Shown here in pieces: positions 8,212-16,612 of a stretch of DNA of 64,000 nucleotides; the first letter of the stretch is position 1; each line of letters opens with the position of its first letter. Made by a program: the position numbers and the translations under genes. Where the stretch lies: NCBI RefSeq assembly GCF_030915485.1, contig NZ_CP133266.1, positions 434,001 through 498,000 of the forward strand, written 5' to 3'. The notes beneath the pieces are model-generated. The model made no database searches and was not told the origin of the DNA. It worked only from the letters and a program-made list of their open reading frames with translations. Source of the stretch: Neobacillus sp. PS3-40. GTDB lineage: Bacteria; Bacillota; Bacilli; Bacillales; Cytobacillaceae.

Positions 8212-9690
8212 CTATTGATTAACTAAAATACCCACTATCTTATCCTCTATCTTTTTTCCCTTTGATTCATCCAGTAAATTATTTAATAAGATTGAAAAAA
8301 TCAACGTTTGTCCACTATTTGTTTTTACATAACCAGATAATGAACTGACGGTAGAAATGGTTCCTGTTTTTGCCTGAACCCTTCCTACTACAGTCGAATT
8401 TTTGAATCGATTTCTTAGTGAACCCCCCAGCATTTTTTCGTTTTTTCCTCCCACTGGTAATGAATTCAAATAGAATGGAAACCATTTTTCTTTTTGAATG
8501 GAATATAAAAGATACGAAATTTGATTAGGTGGAATTAAATCAACATGGGAAATCCCAGAACCGTCACGGATAACTATTGTTTTTGGATTAACTCCTAATT
8601 TAGTTAGTTCTGTTTTCAGGACCGATAGTCCTTTCTCCCAACTTCCCATTCCTTTTGAAACTTTTCCAATTTCCTTTATCAGTATTTCTGCATGTCCATT
8701 GTTGCTTAATTTCATGAATGGGATAAGAAGAGCTGATAATGGCATTGATTTATTAGAAGTCAGGACTTGAGCATTTTTGGGAGTAACTCCTATTTTTATT
8801 TTTCCGTTTATTTTAATATCCTGCTTTGCTAATGACTGTTTAAATAGGACTACTGCATATCGTGTTGGATCCCATACAGAAATCCATTCTCTTGACTTTT
8901 TTGCCTTAACTGGAATTATTCCATTAATTGTAATTATATTCTTGCCGTGCTCCCGATCAAAGGTCACTTTCTTTTTTTCAGTTGGTGCCACTGTCCTAAC
9001 TTTATTCACGATTTTCACATAATTAGATTTTGGAATAATTTTAGCGAACGCTTTATCGCCAATCTTTTTTCCGGGCAAGACTTCAATAATAACGGTTCCA
9101 GCATCAAAGTCTTTATTCGGTGAGGAAGTTAATGCTGACACTTGCGCACCGTAATAAGTGGATTCATCACTCCAAGGCAAATCAATTGAATAGCGGACAT
9201 TATCGTACCAGTAATCATCGCCTACAAGGTCTCCATTTATTTTTTTCACACCTGAATTTTTGAGGTTTTCTGCCATCATATTGAAATCTTTCTTTAAAAG
9301 AGTCGGGTCTCCCATCCCTTTTAAATATAAATTTCCTTTTAGCGTATTCTTTTTTTTCATACCATCTGTAAGAACCTCAGTTAAAAAGGTATGATTCTCA
9401 CCCAGAACAGACAGAGCAGCAGCGGCTGTTAACAATTTCATATTGGAGGCTGGGCGCAACCGGACATCTCCAAAATGGCTGTAGATGATTTGACCACCTG
9501 AAGCAGAACGAATGCTGATTCCTGCGATGGCTCCGTTTAGGTCAGGCTCATTCTTTAAAAGCTGATTCAATTTTATTCGTAGGGCTTCTTGGTCTTCCAT
9601 GGCTTTTACAGAAGGTTCTTGACTTTGAAGTGTTGGCACCAAAGCCAAAATGAAAATGAATAAAAGGAGTACAATCGATTTCTTTTTCAT
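8212..9690 (-). CDS. dacC: D-alanyl-D-alanine carboxypeptidase/endopeptidase (PBP4, S13 family)
   Basis: A 492-residue secreted penicillin-binding protein of peptidase family S13. A signal peptide occupies about residues 1-25 (MKKKSIVLLLFIFILALV). The catalytic triad motifs are visible: Ser-x-x-Lys at about 82-85 (PASNMKLLTAA), the second motif in RDGSGISHVDL, and Lys-Thr-Gly in VQAKTGTISTVSS. It trims or cleaves peptidoglycan peptides outside the membrane. I choose ATG at 9690 over an in-frame TTG four codons earlier, since GGAAGG abuts that TTG. B. subtilis DacC is the closest named relative I recognise, and orthology is probable, not proved. Confidence 0.85.
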   Translation of the reverse strand: MKKKSIVLLLFIFILALVPTLQSQEPSVKAMEDQEALRIKLNQLLKNEPDLNGAIAGISIRSASGGQIIYSHFGDVRLRPASNMKLLTAAAALSVLGENHTFLTEVLTDGMKKKNTLKGNLYLKGMGDPTLLKKDFNMMAENLKNSGVKKINGDLVGDDYWYDNVRYSIDLPWSDESTYYGAQVSALTSSPNKDFDAGTVIIEVLPGKKIGDKAFAKIIPKSNYVKIVNKVRTVAPTEKKKVTFDREHGKNIITINGIIPVKAKKSREWISVWDPTRYAVVLFKQSLAKQDIKINGKIKIGVTPKNAQVLTSNKSMPLSALLIPFMKLSNNGHAEILIKEIGKVSKGMGSWEKGLSVLKTELTKLGVNPKTIVIRDGSGISHVDLIPPNQISYLLYSIQKEKWFPFYLNSLPVGGKNEKMLGGSLRNRFKNSTVVGRVQAKTGTISTVSSLSGYVKTNSGQTLIFSILLNNLLDESKGKKIEDKIVGILVNQ

Positions 9691-9821
9691 TCCTGCTTCC
9701 AACCTTCCATATAATTGTTAATCAAGCTTCCAAAATCTTTCATTCCCTAATACCCTACTATTGCCATCCAGCAATTTGTTATACTGTGGCTCAAAAATTA
9801 TTGGTTTTTCACATATAAAAA

Positions 9822-9852
9822 AAGTTAAGTAGGAATACCACCTACTTAACTT
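9822..9852 (-). terminator. Terminator after helicase gene
   Basis: AAGTTAAGTAGG pairs with CCTACTTAACTT around 7 bases, followed on the minus strand by seven T, just past the helicase stop codon. Confidence 0.8.
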
Positions 9853-9863
9853 ATGTTCATTTC

Positions 9864-12446
9864 CTAAAAATTGGAGAAGTCATCATCAAATCTCTTTCGA
9901 TATCGAGCCGAATGGCAGGAATCGCAAATTTGAAAACTACTTTCCCATAGAATCTTCCTTCCACAATTTTTACATTTTTTCGTGAAATTTTTTACATCCG
10001 TTTTTAATTTTTCGTGGACCTGATCACTGATTTCTTCCCGTACTCGTTCCCAATAGAGAGCCTCAGTTCTTCGATCTAACCGGTACAGGAACAAGAGATG
10101 GAGCCCTATGGATTTATAGGTCAGCTCTAGTTCCTCAAGGCTTTTCTTTTTCATTTCAGGTTCAGGAAGTTCCTGATCTTTTACTATCGCAAACATTGTT
10201 TGTTCCCATTGACTAATAAGCTTTGGCTCCCGAGTGGAAAATGGCAAGTGCAAAAAGCCATAAAGATCCATTAACGATAGCCTTCCCTCAATATCAGTGT
10301 CGCGAATAATGTTATAGAGCTCCCGCTCCTCTGTGAGAGTTGCTTTCTTTGTACCTTCTGGGCTTTTAAACATCTCCCAAAGTTCAAAAAATGTACCGAG
10401 ATCTCGATAGTATTTTTGAAAGCGCTCAAAGACAGAATTTGTAGGTGCAATTGCAAAGGTATGAACGGGTTCATCTTCTTGCAAAAGCAACCGCTTCATG
10501 TTTTTAATATCACTAATAAATGCAACTTTCCCTACATTATAAATTCCTTTTCTTCCTGCTCGGCCGGCAATCTGTTTAACTTCTTGTGAAGTTAATTGCC
10601 TCCTTCTTGTTCCATCAAATTTTTCATTTTCCAAAAACACAATCCGGTGGATAGGCAGGTTTAATCCCATTCCAATCGCATCTGTTGCAACAATAACTTT
10701 TGTCCTACCTTCATTAAATTGTTCGATTTGTTTTTTTCTAGTTTCAGGTGGCATGCTACCATAGATCATACTAACTGCGTGTCCATCGTTTTGAAGCCTT
10801 GCCGCTGTCTCCAAGACGCGCCTTCTCGAAAAACAAATCAATGCGTCACCTTTATTGATTTTCTTAATGTTAAATTCCTTCATTTCTACTTCAAGCGGTG
10901 TTTCACGGCTATATTCATGTACTTCAATATTGGCGTTTCCTAATAATTGTAGCACCATTGTTTTTGCATTTTTACTCCCAATAATATGTACCTCATTGGC
11001 ATTTGCTTTCGTAATGGCTTTATACCATGAAAAACCTCGATCTTTATCAGTAATCATTTGTGCCTCATCAATAACAATAACATCATAAAAATCTTTTTCA
11101 TGAAACATTTCGACCGTTGAGGAGATGTGATTTGCGTTTATAACCACTTTCTCTTCTTCACCGGTCTTTAATGTGCATGGAGTTCCCTCCCCGTTTAATT
11201 TATCAAATACTTCTAGTGCCAGTAAGCGAAGTGGAGCTAGGTATAATCCGCTTTTTGCCTCCTTCATCCGTTCCAGGGCATGATGAGTCTTCCCTGTGTT
11301 GGTCTCACCAATATGAAGAACGTAGTTAATTTTTCGTCCTGGAGATGGATTGTATTCGTGCCCAAAAATTTCATCCATTATTCGTGCTTCTTCTTCTGCT
11401 TTTCGTTTGATTTCTGCAAGTTCTTGCTCTTTTTTCCTTTCTCTTTCTTTGAGATCCCGTTCATAAATTTCTTGATGTGCAGCTTCATTAAATGGGACTT
11501 CAGCTAAATTTAGTAGATCGGAAACATATTCCTGTTGGATGTCTTCAAAAAATTCCGTTTCAAGGCCATAAAGAATTTCACCGATACTAGACCTAATGAA
11601 AGACGGAGAAATTTTTTCGTGGAAGGTCAGCTCAAATTGCTCCCGTACGTGTGGAGTTATCATATCTAGCACTTTTTCTGGTAAAAGTTCCGATAGAAAT
11701 TTTCCAATGAACCTTTCGTATTCATAATAATAGGTTTCATATTCGAAGTAGCCTCGCCCCCAGTGTAAAGTCTTGTGGATATTTCCAGTTAGTTCAAGAA
11801 AAAAGTCAGAGATGGTTGTATATAAAGAGGGATCAAAGGAACCTTCTTCGACTAATTTTTCTTCGAGCGCAAATACATCTTCACGGTGAAATTTTACCTT
11901 TTTATGAAAGTCATCTACCAGACGGGTGGCAATAAAATGTCTAACATATAAATATAAACGATCTATATTATCTTCAACAAATTCATCGCTAATTTTCTCA
12001 ATTTCATTTTGAATATCTTCTTTTAATTTAATAAGCTTAAAAGTTTCTTCTTGTTTGAGAAATTCCAATCGGGCCTTGTGATGCCTCTCATCCCATACAT
12101 GCCCCCTCCCTGAAAAAGTATCCTTTAACCAGGAAAGGACATCAAAAGGGCGATACGTTCTCATTTCATTTCTAAACAGTTTATTGATTACCTTTTTGTC
12201 AATCCCTTCTACTTCAAAGCCTTTTTCTCTGATAAATTGCTTTTTCTCTTTCCTTGGTACATCATTTGTTGCTTTATTTAACCACACATTAATCCATATT
12301 TGTTCAATATAATGGCTTCGATCTATCAAATATTCCTCGAAAGTTGGAATCATCTCCCGACCACCGATATAACGGTCAATATCTTCGAATATTTTATTCT
12401 TTGTTTGATCAATAGCCAGAGGGTAAATAATAGAAAGTTTATTCAA
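9864..12446 (-). CDS. Suv3-like DExH RNA/DNA helicase with C-terminal zinc ribbon
   Basis: An 860-residue superfamily 2 helicase. Walker A is near residue 380 (GETNTGKTHHALE), the DEAQ box near 462 (IVIDEAQM), motif VI is GRAGRKGIYNVGK. Close spacing of GxTNxGKT and 'LAPLRLLALEV' is characteristic of mitochondrial Suv3 helicases, not of DEAD-box proteins. The first about 340 residues are helical and charged, ending in a coiled coil (ERERKKEQELAEIKRKA). Four cysteines near 825-850 (CKNCGRKI, CDSCH) form a zinc ribbon. TTG start with GGGGAT upstream. Function in Bacillus is not established; RNA turnover is a guess from the eukaryotic homologue. Confidence 0.85.
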   Translation of the reverse strand: MNKLSIIYPLAIDQTKNKIFEDIDRYIGGREMIPTFEEYLIDRSHYIEQIWINVWLNKATNDVPRKEKKQFIREKGFEVEGIDKKVINKLFRNEMRTYRPFDVLSWLKDTFSGRGHVWDERHHKARLEFLKQEETFKLIKLKEDIQNEIEKISDEFVEDNIDRLYLYVRHFIATRLVDDFHKKVKFHREDVFALEEKLVEEGSFDPSLYTTISDFFLELTGNIHKTLHWGRGYFEYETYYYEYERFIGKFLSELLPEKVLDMITPHVREQFELTFHEKISPSFIRSSIGEILYGLETEFFEDIQQEYVSDLLNLAEVPFNEAAHQEIYERDLKERERKKEQELAEIKRKAEEEARIMDEIFGHEYNPSPGRKINYVLHIGETNTGKTHHALERMKEAKSGLYLAPLRLLALEVFDKLNGEGTPCTLKTGEEEKVVINANHISSTVEMFHEKDFYDVIVIDEAQMITDKDRGFSWYKAITKANANEVHIIGSKNAKTMVLQLLGNANIEVHEYSRETPLEVEMKEFNIKKINKGDALICFSRRRVLETAARLQNDGHAVSMIYGSMPPETRKKQIEQFNEGRTKVIVATDAIGMGLNLPIHRIVFLENEKFDGTRRRQLTSQEVKQIAGRAGRKGIYNVGKVAFISDIKNMKRLLLQEDEPVHTFAIAPTNSVFERFQKYYRDLGTFFELWEMFKSPEGTKKATLTEERELYNIIRDTDIEGRLSLMDLYGFLHLPFSTREPKLISQWEQTMFAIVKDQELPEPEMKKKSLEELELTYKSIGLHLLFLYRLDRRTEALYWERVREEISDQVHEKLKTDVKNFTKKCKNCGRKILWESSFQICDSCHSARYRKRFDDDFSNF

Positions 12447-12507
12447 GTATCATATCCCCATTCCCAAGCTTTACATTTTTCAATACCATTATTCTATCAT
12501 AAAAAAT

Positions 12508-12533
12508 AAAAACCGAACAAATATTCGGTTTTA
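12508..12533 (-). terminator. Terminator after ybxH-like gene
   Basis: AAAACCGAA pairs with TTCGGTTTT around 6-7 bases, followed on the minus strand by a T-rich run; the ybxH-like stop codon is 6 bases upstream. Confidence 0.75.
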
Positions 12534-12538
12534 TGAAT

Positions 12539-12730
12539 TTAGATTTGATGATCTTCACAATAGTGATTAACCAATTCTTCAATTTGATCAATCTCTGGAA
12601 ATTTTCCAGAAAACGCAAATTTAATTTCTTCGATAAAATGGTTACGGTTATAGACATGGATAGCGCCTTTTTGCTGAATCACACTAAATTCCGGTATAAA
12701 TTGATAACCATTTCGTTCAATTGCCCCCAT
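12539..12730 (-). CDS. ybxH: YbxH family (DUF5370) small protein
   Basis: A 63-residue protein very similar in layout to B. subtilis YbxH: starts MGAIERNGYQFIPEFSVI, has GAIHVY in the middle and ends in an IDQIEELVNHYCEDHQI helix. No function is known. AAAAAGGTGA precedes the ATG. It is monocistronic with its own terminator. Confidence 0.82.
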   Translation of the reverse strand: MGAIERNGYQFIPEFSVIQQKGAIHVYNRNHFIEEIKFAFSGKFPEIDQIEELVNHYCEDHQI

Positions 12731-12880
12731 ATTAAATCACCTTTTTATCAAATTTTTTATAGTATTTGCTGAAAATCTCTGAATCATCCAGTTTTACAAC
12801 AAGCCAAAAATATAAATTGTTTAATATTTCACCGCGTTAATTAATTATATTGATATTAGTATATAGGATTTTAAACAAGT

Positions 12881-12966
12881 CTGTTGATTTCCACTCCAGG
12901 CGCTCGCTTTCCGCGAGCGTGCCGGGTAGCCTCCTCGGCGCTGATGCGCCTGCGAGATCTCCCCTA
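12881..12966 (-). repeat. Long-palindrome intergenic repeat, copy 2 (truncated)
   Basis: Opens CTGTTGATTTCCACTCCAGG on the plus strand and keeps the left arm and centre but stops after GAGATCTCCCCTAATG, lacking the right arm. The 50 bases before it (CACCGCGTTAATT...ATATTAGTATA) are shared with copy 5 at 61739, so a larger unit was duplicated. Confidence 0.8.
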
Positions 12967-13059
12967 ATGTCATTAACTTACGTTTCCAAATGGTGTAAAT
13001 AAACAATTACTTTTAGAATTTCCGCATAAATTGTTGTTTTCGGTCCATAACTTTGCCCG

Positions 13060-13186
13060 TTGATTTCCTCTCCGGGCACTCGCTTTCCGCGGGGAGGTCC
13101 GTGAGCCTCCTCGTCACTTCGCTCCTGCGGGGTCTCCCGCGACCTCTACATCCCGCAGGAGTCGAGTGCCCTCCGCTCCAATCAAC
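13060..13186 (-). repeat. Long-palindrome intergenic repeat, copy 3
   Basis: Complete copy in minus orientation: left end TTGATTTCCTCTCCGGGCAC, right end GAGTGCCCTCCGCTCCAATCAA. The arms are complementary with scattered mismatches. Confidence 0.85.
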
Positions 13187-13323
13187 TCAGGTGGATAAAA
13201 TAAAATCAGTTGAAAACAACAAGATAGTCAAATCCATTATAACAAAATGCAATGCAAGTGAGCGGGTGTGGCGAAGCAATAGAAAGATACCCTCTATCAA
13301 AAATCGTTTTTTAATCCACTTTC

Positions 13324-13460
13324 TTTTAATTTTTCATTCAGTTACTTTTTACCTATCTAATAGATGCAGGAGTAAAGTTTGTGATTCGAATCCCTATTAA
13401 TAATTATAGAAATACTATCAACTCTGCTTTGCCTGATCAAATGATTGAGTTTAAAAAGAA
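13324..13460 (+). pseudogene. Possible IS4-type transposase fragment
   Basis: An open frame without a start codon reads TYLIDAGVKFVIRIPINNY and then NSALPDQMIEFKK, reminiscent of the region following the second catalytic Asp of IS4-family transposases. It is interrupted exactly where the IS1595-type element inserted; after the target duplication the frame runs only 9 further codons. The assignment is weak because only about 45 residues remain. Confidence 0.3.
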
Positions 13461-13502
13461 GGCTCTGTTAAATTTTAATGTTGATAAATTGCATGAATTT
13501 TT

Positions 13503-13533
13503 AAGAAAGCCCTATTTATAAGGGTTTTCTTAT
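13503..13533 (-). terminator. Terminator after passenger gene
   Basis: AAGAAAgCCCT pairs with AGGGttTTCTT, overlapping the end of the passenger gene and lying inside the IS1595-type element. Confidence 0.55.
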
Positions 13534-14096
13534 TCTTTATTTAAGTTTTTCGGAAAGTAGGGATATTTATTAATTTCGGGGTATTTTCTTAATAAAGATT
13601 GGATATACACTTCTACACTTTCGATGCATCCTTCTTCAAAATCGTTATACTTCATAGAATTATACTCAGTTATTGGCATTTCTTTTTGAAAGCAGACCTT
13701 TTTTCCATCATACCAATAATACTTATCTTCTCCCCAATCTCTGACACAGGATGCAAAAGAAACGATGTCTTCTTTTTCATCCAAAAGAACACAAAGCTCT
13801 ATACTGGTTTGGTCATCTTGTAAAAAGTATTGTTTTTTCACTTTCAACATTTTAGGAGTAGCTAATAGAGAATGAATAAAAGGGAATACAGGTACTCCAA
13901 TCCCACTCTGATTGATATAATTTTCAGTAAAATACGAATCACCGTAATATGAGGGTGAAAAATTTTCAAAAAATGATTGACCATTTATATGAATATCTAA
14001 TCGACACCAAAAATCTATATCAACTAAATCTTCTTCAAACAATTCAGGTAAAACTTTGTCTGGTTCTGTGTGGAAGATAAATTTTAGTTTTGTCAT
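13530..14096 (-). CDS. Hypothetical passenger protein of the IS1595-type element
   Basis: A 188-residue, acidic, cytoplasmic-looking protein that I do not recognise. It has no signal peptide, membrane segment or obvious catalytic motif; it is rich in Tyr/Phe (YYWYDGKKVCF, KYPEINKYPYFPKN). A weak GGGG ribosome site precedes the ATG by 10 bases. It lies entirely inside the mobile element between the left inverted repeat and the broken transposase, so it was probably carried in. The size and composition resemble contact-toxin immunity-type proteins, but that is only an impression. Confidence 0.65.
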   Translation of the reverse strand: MTKLKFIFHTEPDKVLPELFEEDLVDIDFWCRLDIHINGQSFFENFSPSYYGDSYFTENYINQSGIGVPVFPFIHSLLATPKMLKVKKQYFLQDDQTSIELCVLLDEKEDIVSFASCVRDWGEDKYYWYDGKKVCFQKEMPITEYNSMKYNDFEEGCIESVEVYIQSLLRKYPEINKYPYFPKNLNKE

Positions 14097-14254
14097 ACTT
14101 ATTCAACCCCTTAACGATAAATACACACTAAACGACAATCCTTTTCCTTCATATAATACTCAGTTGAATAAGAGTTACACATTGAATTTTGACATTCGTA
14201 AACTGTCATATGTGTCCGTCATTTCAAATACAAATGATGTTAATAGAAATTCTT

Positions 14255-14902
14255 TTATATGCTGTTTAGTGCTTTAATGGCAACCTTGGAGACAGTTGCT
14301 TTTGTTCGGTGTCTGGCAACGAGAACACAAACCTGTTCGTGGCCTATTCCTCTATGTTTGGACTTTCCGCCACGTTTGCGAGGTTTACGTTCAGTAATGC
14401 CCCGTTGCCCATTTTGAGAGTACAGAAAATAGGTTTCGTCAATTTCAACGATACCTTCAAAATGTTCAACATCCACTTGTTTTAAGGCGTTTAACAGTTT
14501 GTGCCTCCAATAAAAAAGCGTAACCCAAGCAACCCCTACGATTTCAGCCGATTTTCGCAGGGAATATCCATTGAACATACAGTCAACAAAAGTATTCCAT
14601 TCGTTGCCTTTTCGAGTACGGTACAAAACCGTGTTAGTTGTGTCAGTAAAGGTTTTGTTACAACATTTACAGCGATAATGTTGCCGACCATTATATTTTC
14701 CAAACCGAACAACGTGGTCGGAAGCACAATGAGGACACTCAAATCCTTGAATGAAGTGAGTTTCCCTCATTTCATTGATTAAACGACCACCAGCAGAGGA
14801 TGAAGCGTCAACATAGCGTTTAACCTATTGGTAAACTTGTTCTTTTTTGGTATGCGGTAATTTGTTGATATACTTTAACAAGTTGCTAAACGCTTTGCAC
14901 AC
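14255..14902 (-). pseudogene. IS1595 family (ISXO2-like) transposase, broken
   Basis: The frame opens at a GTG (14902) preceded by GGAGGAGG, reads MCKAFSNLLKYINKLPHTKK, meets an in-frame TAG at 14825-14827, and continues to 14255. The main part has the N-terminal zinc ribbon (FECPHC and HYRCKCCNKTF), an HTH (SLRKSAEIVGVAWVTLFYW) and the first catalytic Asp in GIVEIDETYF. It ends after VARHRTKATVSKVAIKALN, so the rest of the DDE-like domain, with the other catalytic residues, is lost. It is therefore inactive by both nonsense and truncation. Confidence 0.85.
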
Positions 14903-15049
14903 CTTGACAACCTCCTCCGAATACTTGTTCTTATGCTAATAATATTACGAATTCGGACAGGTATCAAATATCAACATTTACCTTTAACAGAGCCAAAAAG
15001 AAAAAAAGAATAATTCGCTTAAGGGCTATAACATTTGATTTAGCCTCAG

Positions 15050-15300
15050 GGACCAAGCAAAGAGGAGTATGTCAAAAAAGGTATCTACCATCTTTAAAAC
15101 GTCAACAACTATTACAAACGACTAAAGAGATGGATAGGTTCCAAGGAGTGGCGACGAAGTATTTTGATAACTACCTCTACTGGTTCAGCTTCCTTCAGCA
15201 AAGTAAGAAGATGGCGGAAAAAGAGCAGATAAACCAAATGCTCCTCAGTGCTTGCCAAAATTCAAATAGTATTACGGTCAATTTCCTACGTGAAGTATAA
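15050..15300 (+). pseudogene. IS1595 transposase C-terminal remnant (opposite strand)
   Basis: Reads EEYVKKGIYHL, an in-frame TAA, then NVNNYYKRLKRWI, a frameshift near 15138, then RFQGVATKYFDNYLYWFSFL to a stop at 15298. VNNxHxRLKxWIxxFxGVATKYLxNYLxW is the hallmark C-terminus of this family. It is on the opposite strand from the broken transposase next door, so it comes from a different copy, into or beside which the 13461-14994 element inserted. Confidence 0.8.
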
Positions 15301-15304
15301 AAAA

Positions 15305-15331
15305 ACAGCCATTCTTTTACGAAACGGCTGT
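15305..15331 (-). terminator. Terminator after uridine kinase-like gene
   Basis: ACAGCC pairs with GGCTGT across a 15-base loop, followed on the minus strand by seven T. Confidence 0.65.
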
Positions 15332-15382
15332 ATTCCTTATTCAGTTAAAGCACCCGATACCTTGAATAAGTAAATTATGTTG

Positions 15383-15937
15383 TTAATTTAATATCCAATT
15401 ACGTACTATATCTAAGGATTTATTAGGAGTTATAGAACCGTTTAAGATTAAATCTGCGTACCATTTTGTAGGTTCAACAAACTCGTTATGACGATGCCTG
15501 ACTAAATCAAGATATGCTGAAGAGATTTCGTCAAAGGTTTGTTCGTTTATATCTCTTTTTAATCTCCTAACTAATCTCTCATCTGATGGGCAATCAACAA
15601 ATATCTTCAAATCTATTTTTTCTCTAATTTCCTCAAAATACAAGACCATTAAGCCTTCAACTATAATAACATCAAAAGTCTTTGCTGATATAAAATGATT
15701 AATATCTCTTATTAATCTATCCATATCCACAGAAGTTGGATGGTCATAATCATCATATTCCTTCCCATTGTAAGGAGCATTTACTTTAGGCTTAGCCTCT
15801 CTAAAATAATCATCAGTAGATATTGTTTTAACTTTTAATACATCTAAGTTCTTTGCCAAATTACTACAAAAGGTGGTTTTGCCGCTTCCAGAACCGCCTG
15901 CGATTCCAATTACAATACAACGCTCTATTTCTTTCAT
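15383..15937 (-). CDS. Uridine kinase-like P-loop kinase
   Basis: A 184-residue P-loop kinase. Walker A GIAGGSGSGKTTF is at residues 11-23 and the Walker B-like segment is FDVIIVEGLMVLYF near 90-103; DDYF and YDDYDHPTSVDMD match the uridine kinase/phosphoribulokinase family substrate loop. It probably phosphorylates uridine/cytidine or a related small molecule. It is shorter than Udk (about 210 residues). It stands alone between insertion-sequence debris and has no operon partner, so it may have been acquired. Confidence 0.8.
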   Translation of the reverse strand: MKEIERCIVIGIAGGSGSGKTTFCSNLAKNLDVLKVKTISTDDYFREAKPKVNAPYNGKEYDDYDHPTSVDMDRLIRDINHFISAKTFDVIIVEGLMVLYFEEIREKIDLKIFVDCPSDERLVRRLKRDINEQTFDEISSAYLDLVRHRHNEFVEPTKWYADLILNGSITPNKSLDIVRNWILN

Positions 15938-16055
15938 TATGAACTCCTTTACTTATCTATCTTCTTCGATATGATTTTTGAATTATTCTGCACTTTAGCT
16001 AAATAAGGCTTTTCATATATAATACCGTAAAAGGTAGATTATTCCTTGCTTTACT

Positions 16056-16084
16056 CAATAGCAACAATCTTTATGAAAAGAGCC
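16056..16084 (-). repeat. Truncated end of the 162-bp MITE
   Basis: The complement reads GGCTCTTTTCATAAAGATTG followed by TTGCTATTG, matching the first about 30 bases of the MITE at 49098 and 61886. The rest is missing. Confidence 0.6.
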
Positions 16085-16318
16085 TTTTAAAATCATGTTT
16101 ATTGGTTATATTTATAAAAAATGCTTTATAAATTGGAAAGGAAAAAATTGAGCGAAGCTTCGCAGACTCAGGAAGAGCTACATGAGCTTCACTATTGCCG
16201 GTTACGGGGATTGAAGAATGCAAGTGATCAGGCTCTTTTTACTGCATCCTGCCAAAATATAAAAAAGATTGCAACACACCTAGCAAGGTTAGAAAAGTGT
16301 GTTGCAATACGATAAGTT
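16084..16318 (+). pseudogene. IS1182 family transposase, internally deleted remnant
   Basis: TTTTAAAATCATGTTTATTG and on to TATATTTAT matches the early part of the 62-kb IS1182 gene (62282-62310), then jumps directly to sequence matching 62637 onward, so about 325 bases are deleted. The open remainder reads [25 protein letters not shown] and [14 protein letters not shown], the conserved C-terminus of these transposases. Confidence 0.8.
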
Positions 16319-16329
16319 GATTTGCCCCC

Positions 16330-16462
16330 TGTTGATTGGAGCGGAGGGCACTCGACTCCTGCGGGACAGAGAGGTCACTGGAGACCCCGCAGGCGCCAAA
16401 GGCGATGAGGAGGCTCCAGGACATCCCCGCGGAAAGCGAGTGCCAGGAGCGGAAATCAACAG
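16330..16462 (+). repeat. Long-palindrome intergenic repeat, copy 4
   Basis: Complete copy: TGTTGATTGGAGCGGAGGGC to GAGCGGAAATCAACA. Left arm and complement of right arm agree as TGTTGATTnGnGC.. GGCACTCG...GCGGG. It begins 12 bases after the transposase remnant stop codon, in the same arrangement as copy 6 at 62851. Confidence 0.9.
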
Positions 16463-16553
16463 GACAATTTGCAGAGATAATCAATAAATTTGGAATTTCG
16501 ATTCTAACAAAATAAAAATTGCCGAGAAAAATACTCCTTTCTCGACAATCTAA

Positions 16554-16580
16554 GGGACCTATGCACTAAGCATAGGTCCC
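16554..16580. terminator. Hairpin between ppdK and repeats
   Basis: GGGACCTATGC pairs perfectly with GCATAGGTCCC around ACTAA, past the ppdK stop on the minus strand. It lacks a clear minus-strand T-run; a second hairpin (16518-16549, CGAGAAA/TTTCTCG) follows. Confidence 0.5.
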
Positions 16581-16612
16581 TTCAAATTTTAAGCCTTTTT
16601 TTAAAAAGCTCC

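Larger units (their letters stand above)
12740..13460. other. Gene-free repeat region with a transposase-like relic
   Basis: No intact gene. It holds two copies of the long-palindrome repeat (12881-12966 truncated, 13060-13186 complete) and, at 13324-13460, an open stretch reading YLIDAGVKFVIRIP and then LPDQMIEF, which looks like an inner piece of an IS4-type DDE transposase. That stretch is cut by the IS1595-type element. Confidence 0.5.
13461..14994 (-). mobile_element. IS1595-type element with passenger gene and 8-bp target duplication
   Basis: A 1534-bp element. Its left end GGCTCTGTTAAAttttaATGTTGATA and the complement of its right end GGCTCTGTTAAAggtaaATGTTGATA match at about 19 of the first 25 bases. 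Both flanks read AAAAAGAA (13453-13460 and 14995-15002), the 8-bp duplication expected of IS1595. Inside are a decayed ISXO2-like transposase (right) and a 188-residue passenger gene (left). IS1595 elements with passenger genes are known. Both genes read on the minus strand. The element itself can no longer move without help because the transposase is broken. Confidence 0.85.
15938..16612. other. Gene-free region of insertion-sequence debris
   Basis: Contains a truncated MITE end (16056-16084), the internally deleted IS1182 remnant (16084-16318), a long-palindrome repeat (16330-16462) and two hairpins (16518-16549 and 16554-16580). No intact gene. Confidence 0.7.

Noticed and set aside
13370-13400. 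tRNA-like TpsiC sequence (GATTCGAATCC)
   Set aside because: No acceptor stem, anticodon arm or D-arm around it.
16299-16487. Open frame through long-palindrome copy 4
   Set aside because: GC-rich palindrome gives open frames on both strands; sequence is not protein-like.
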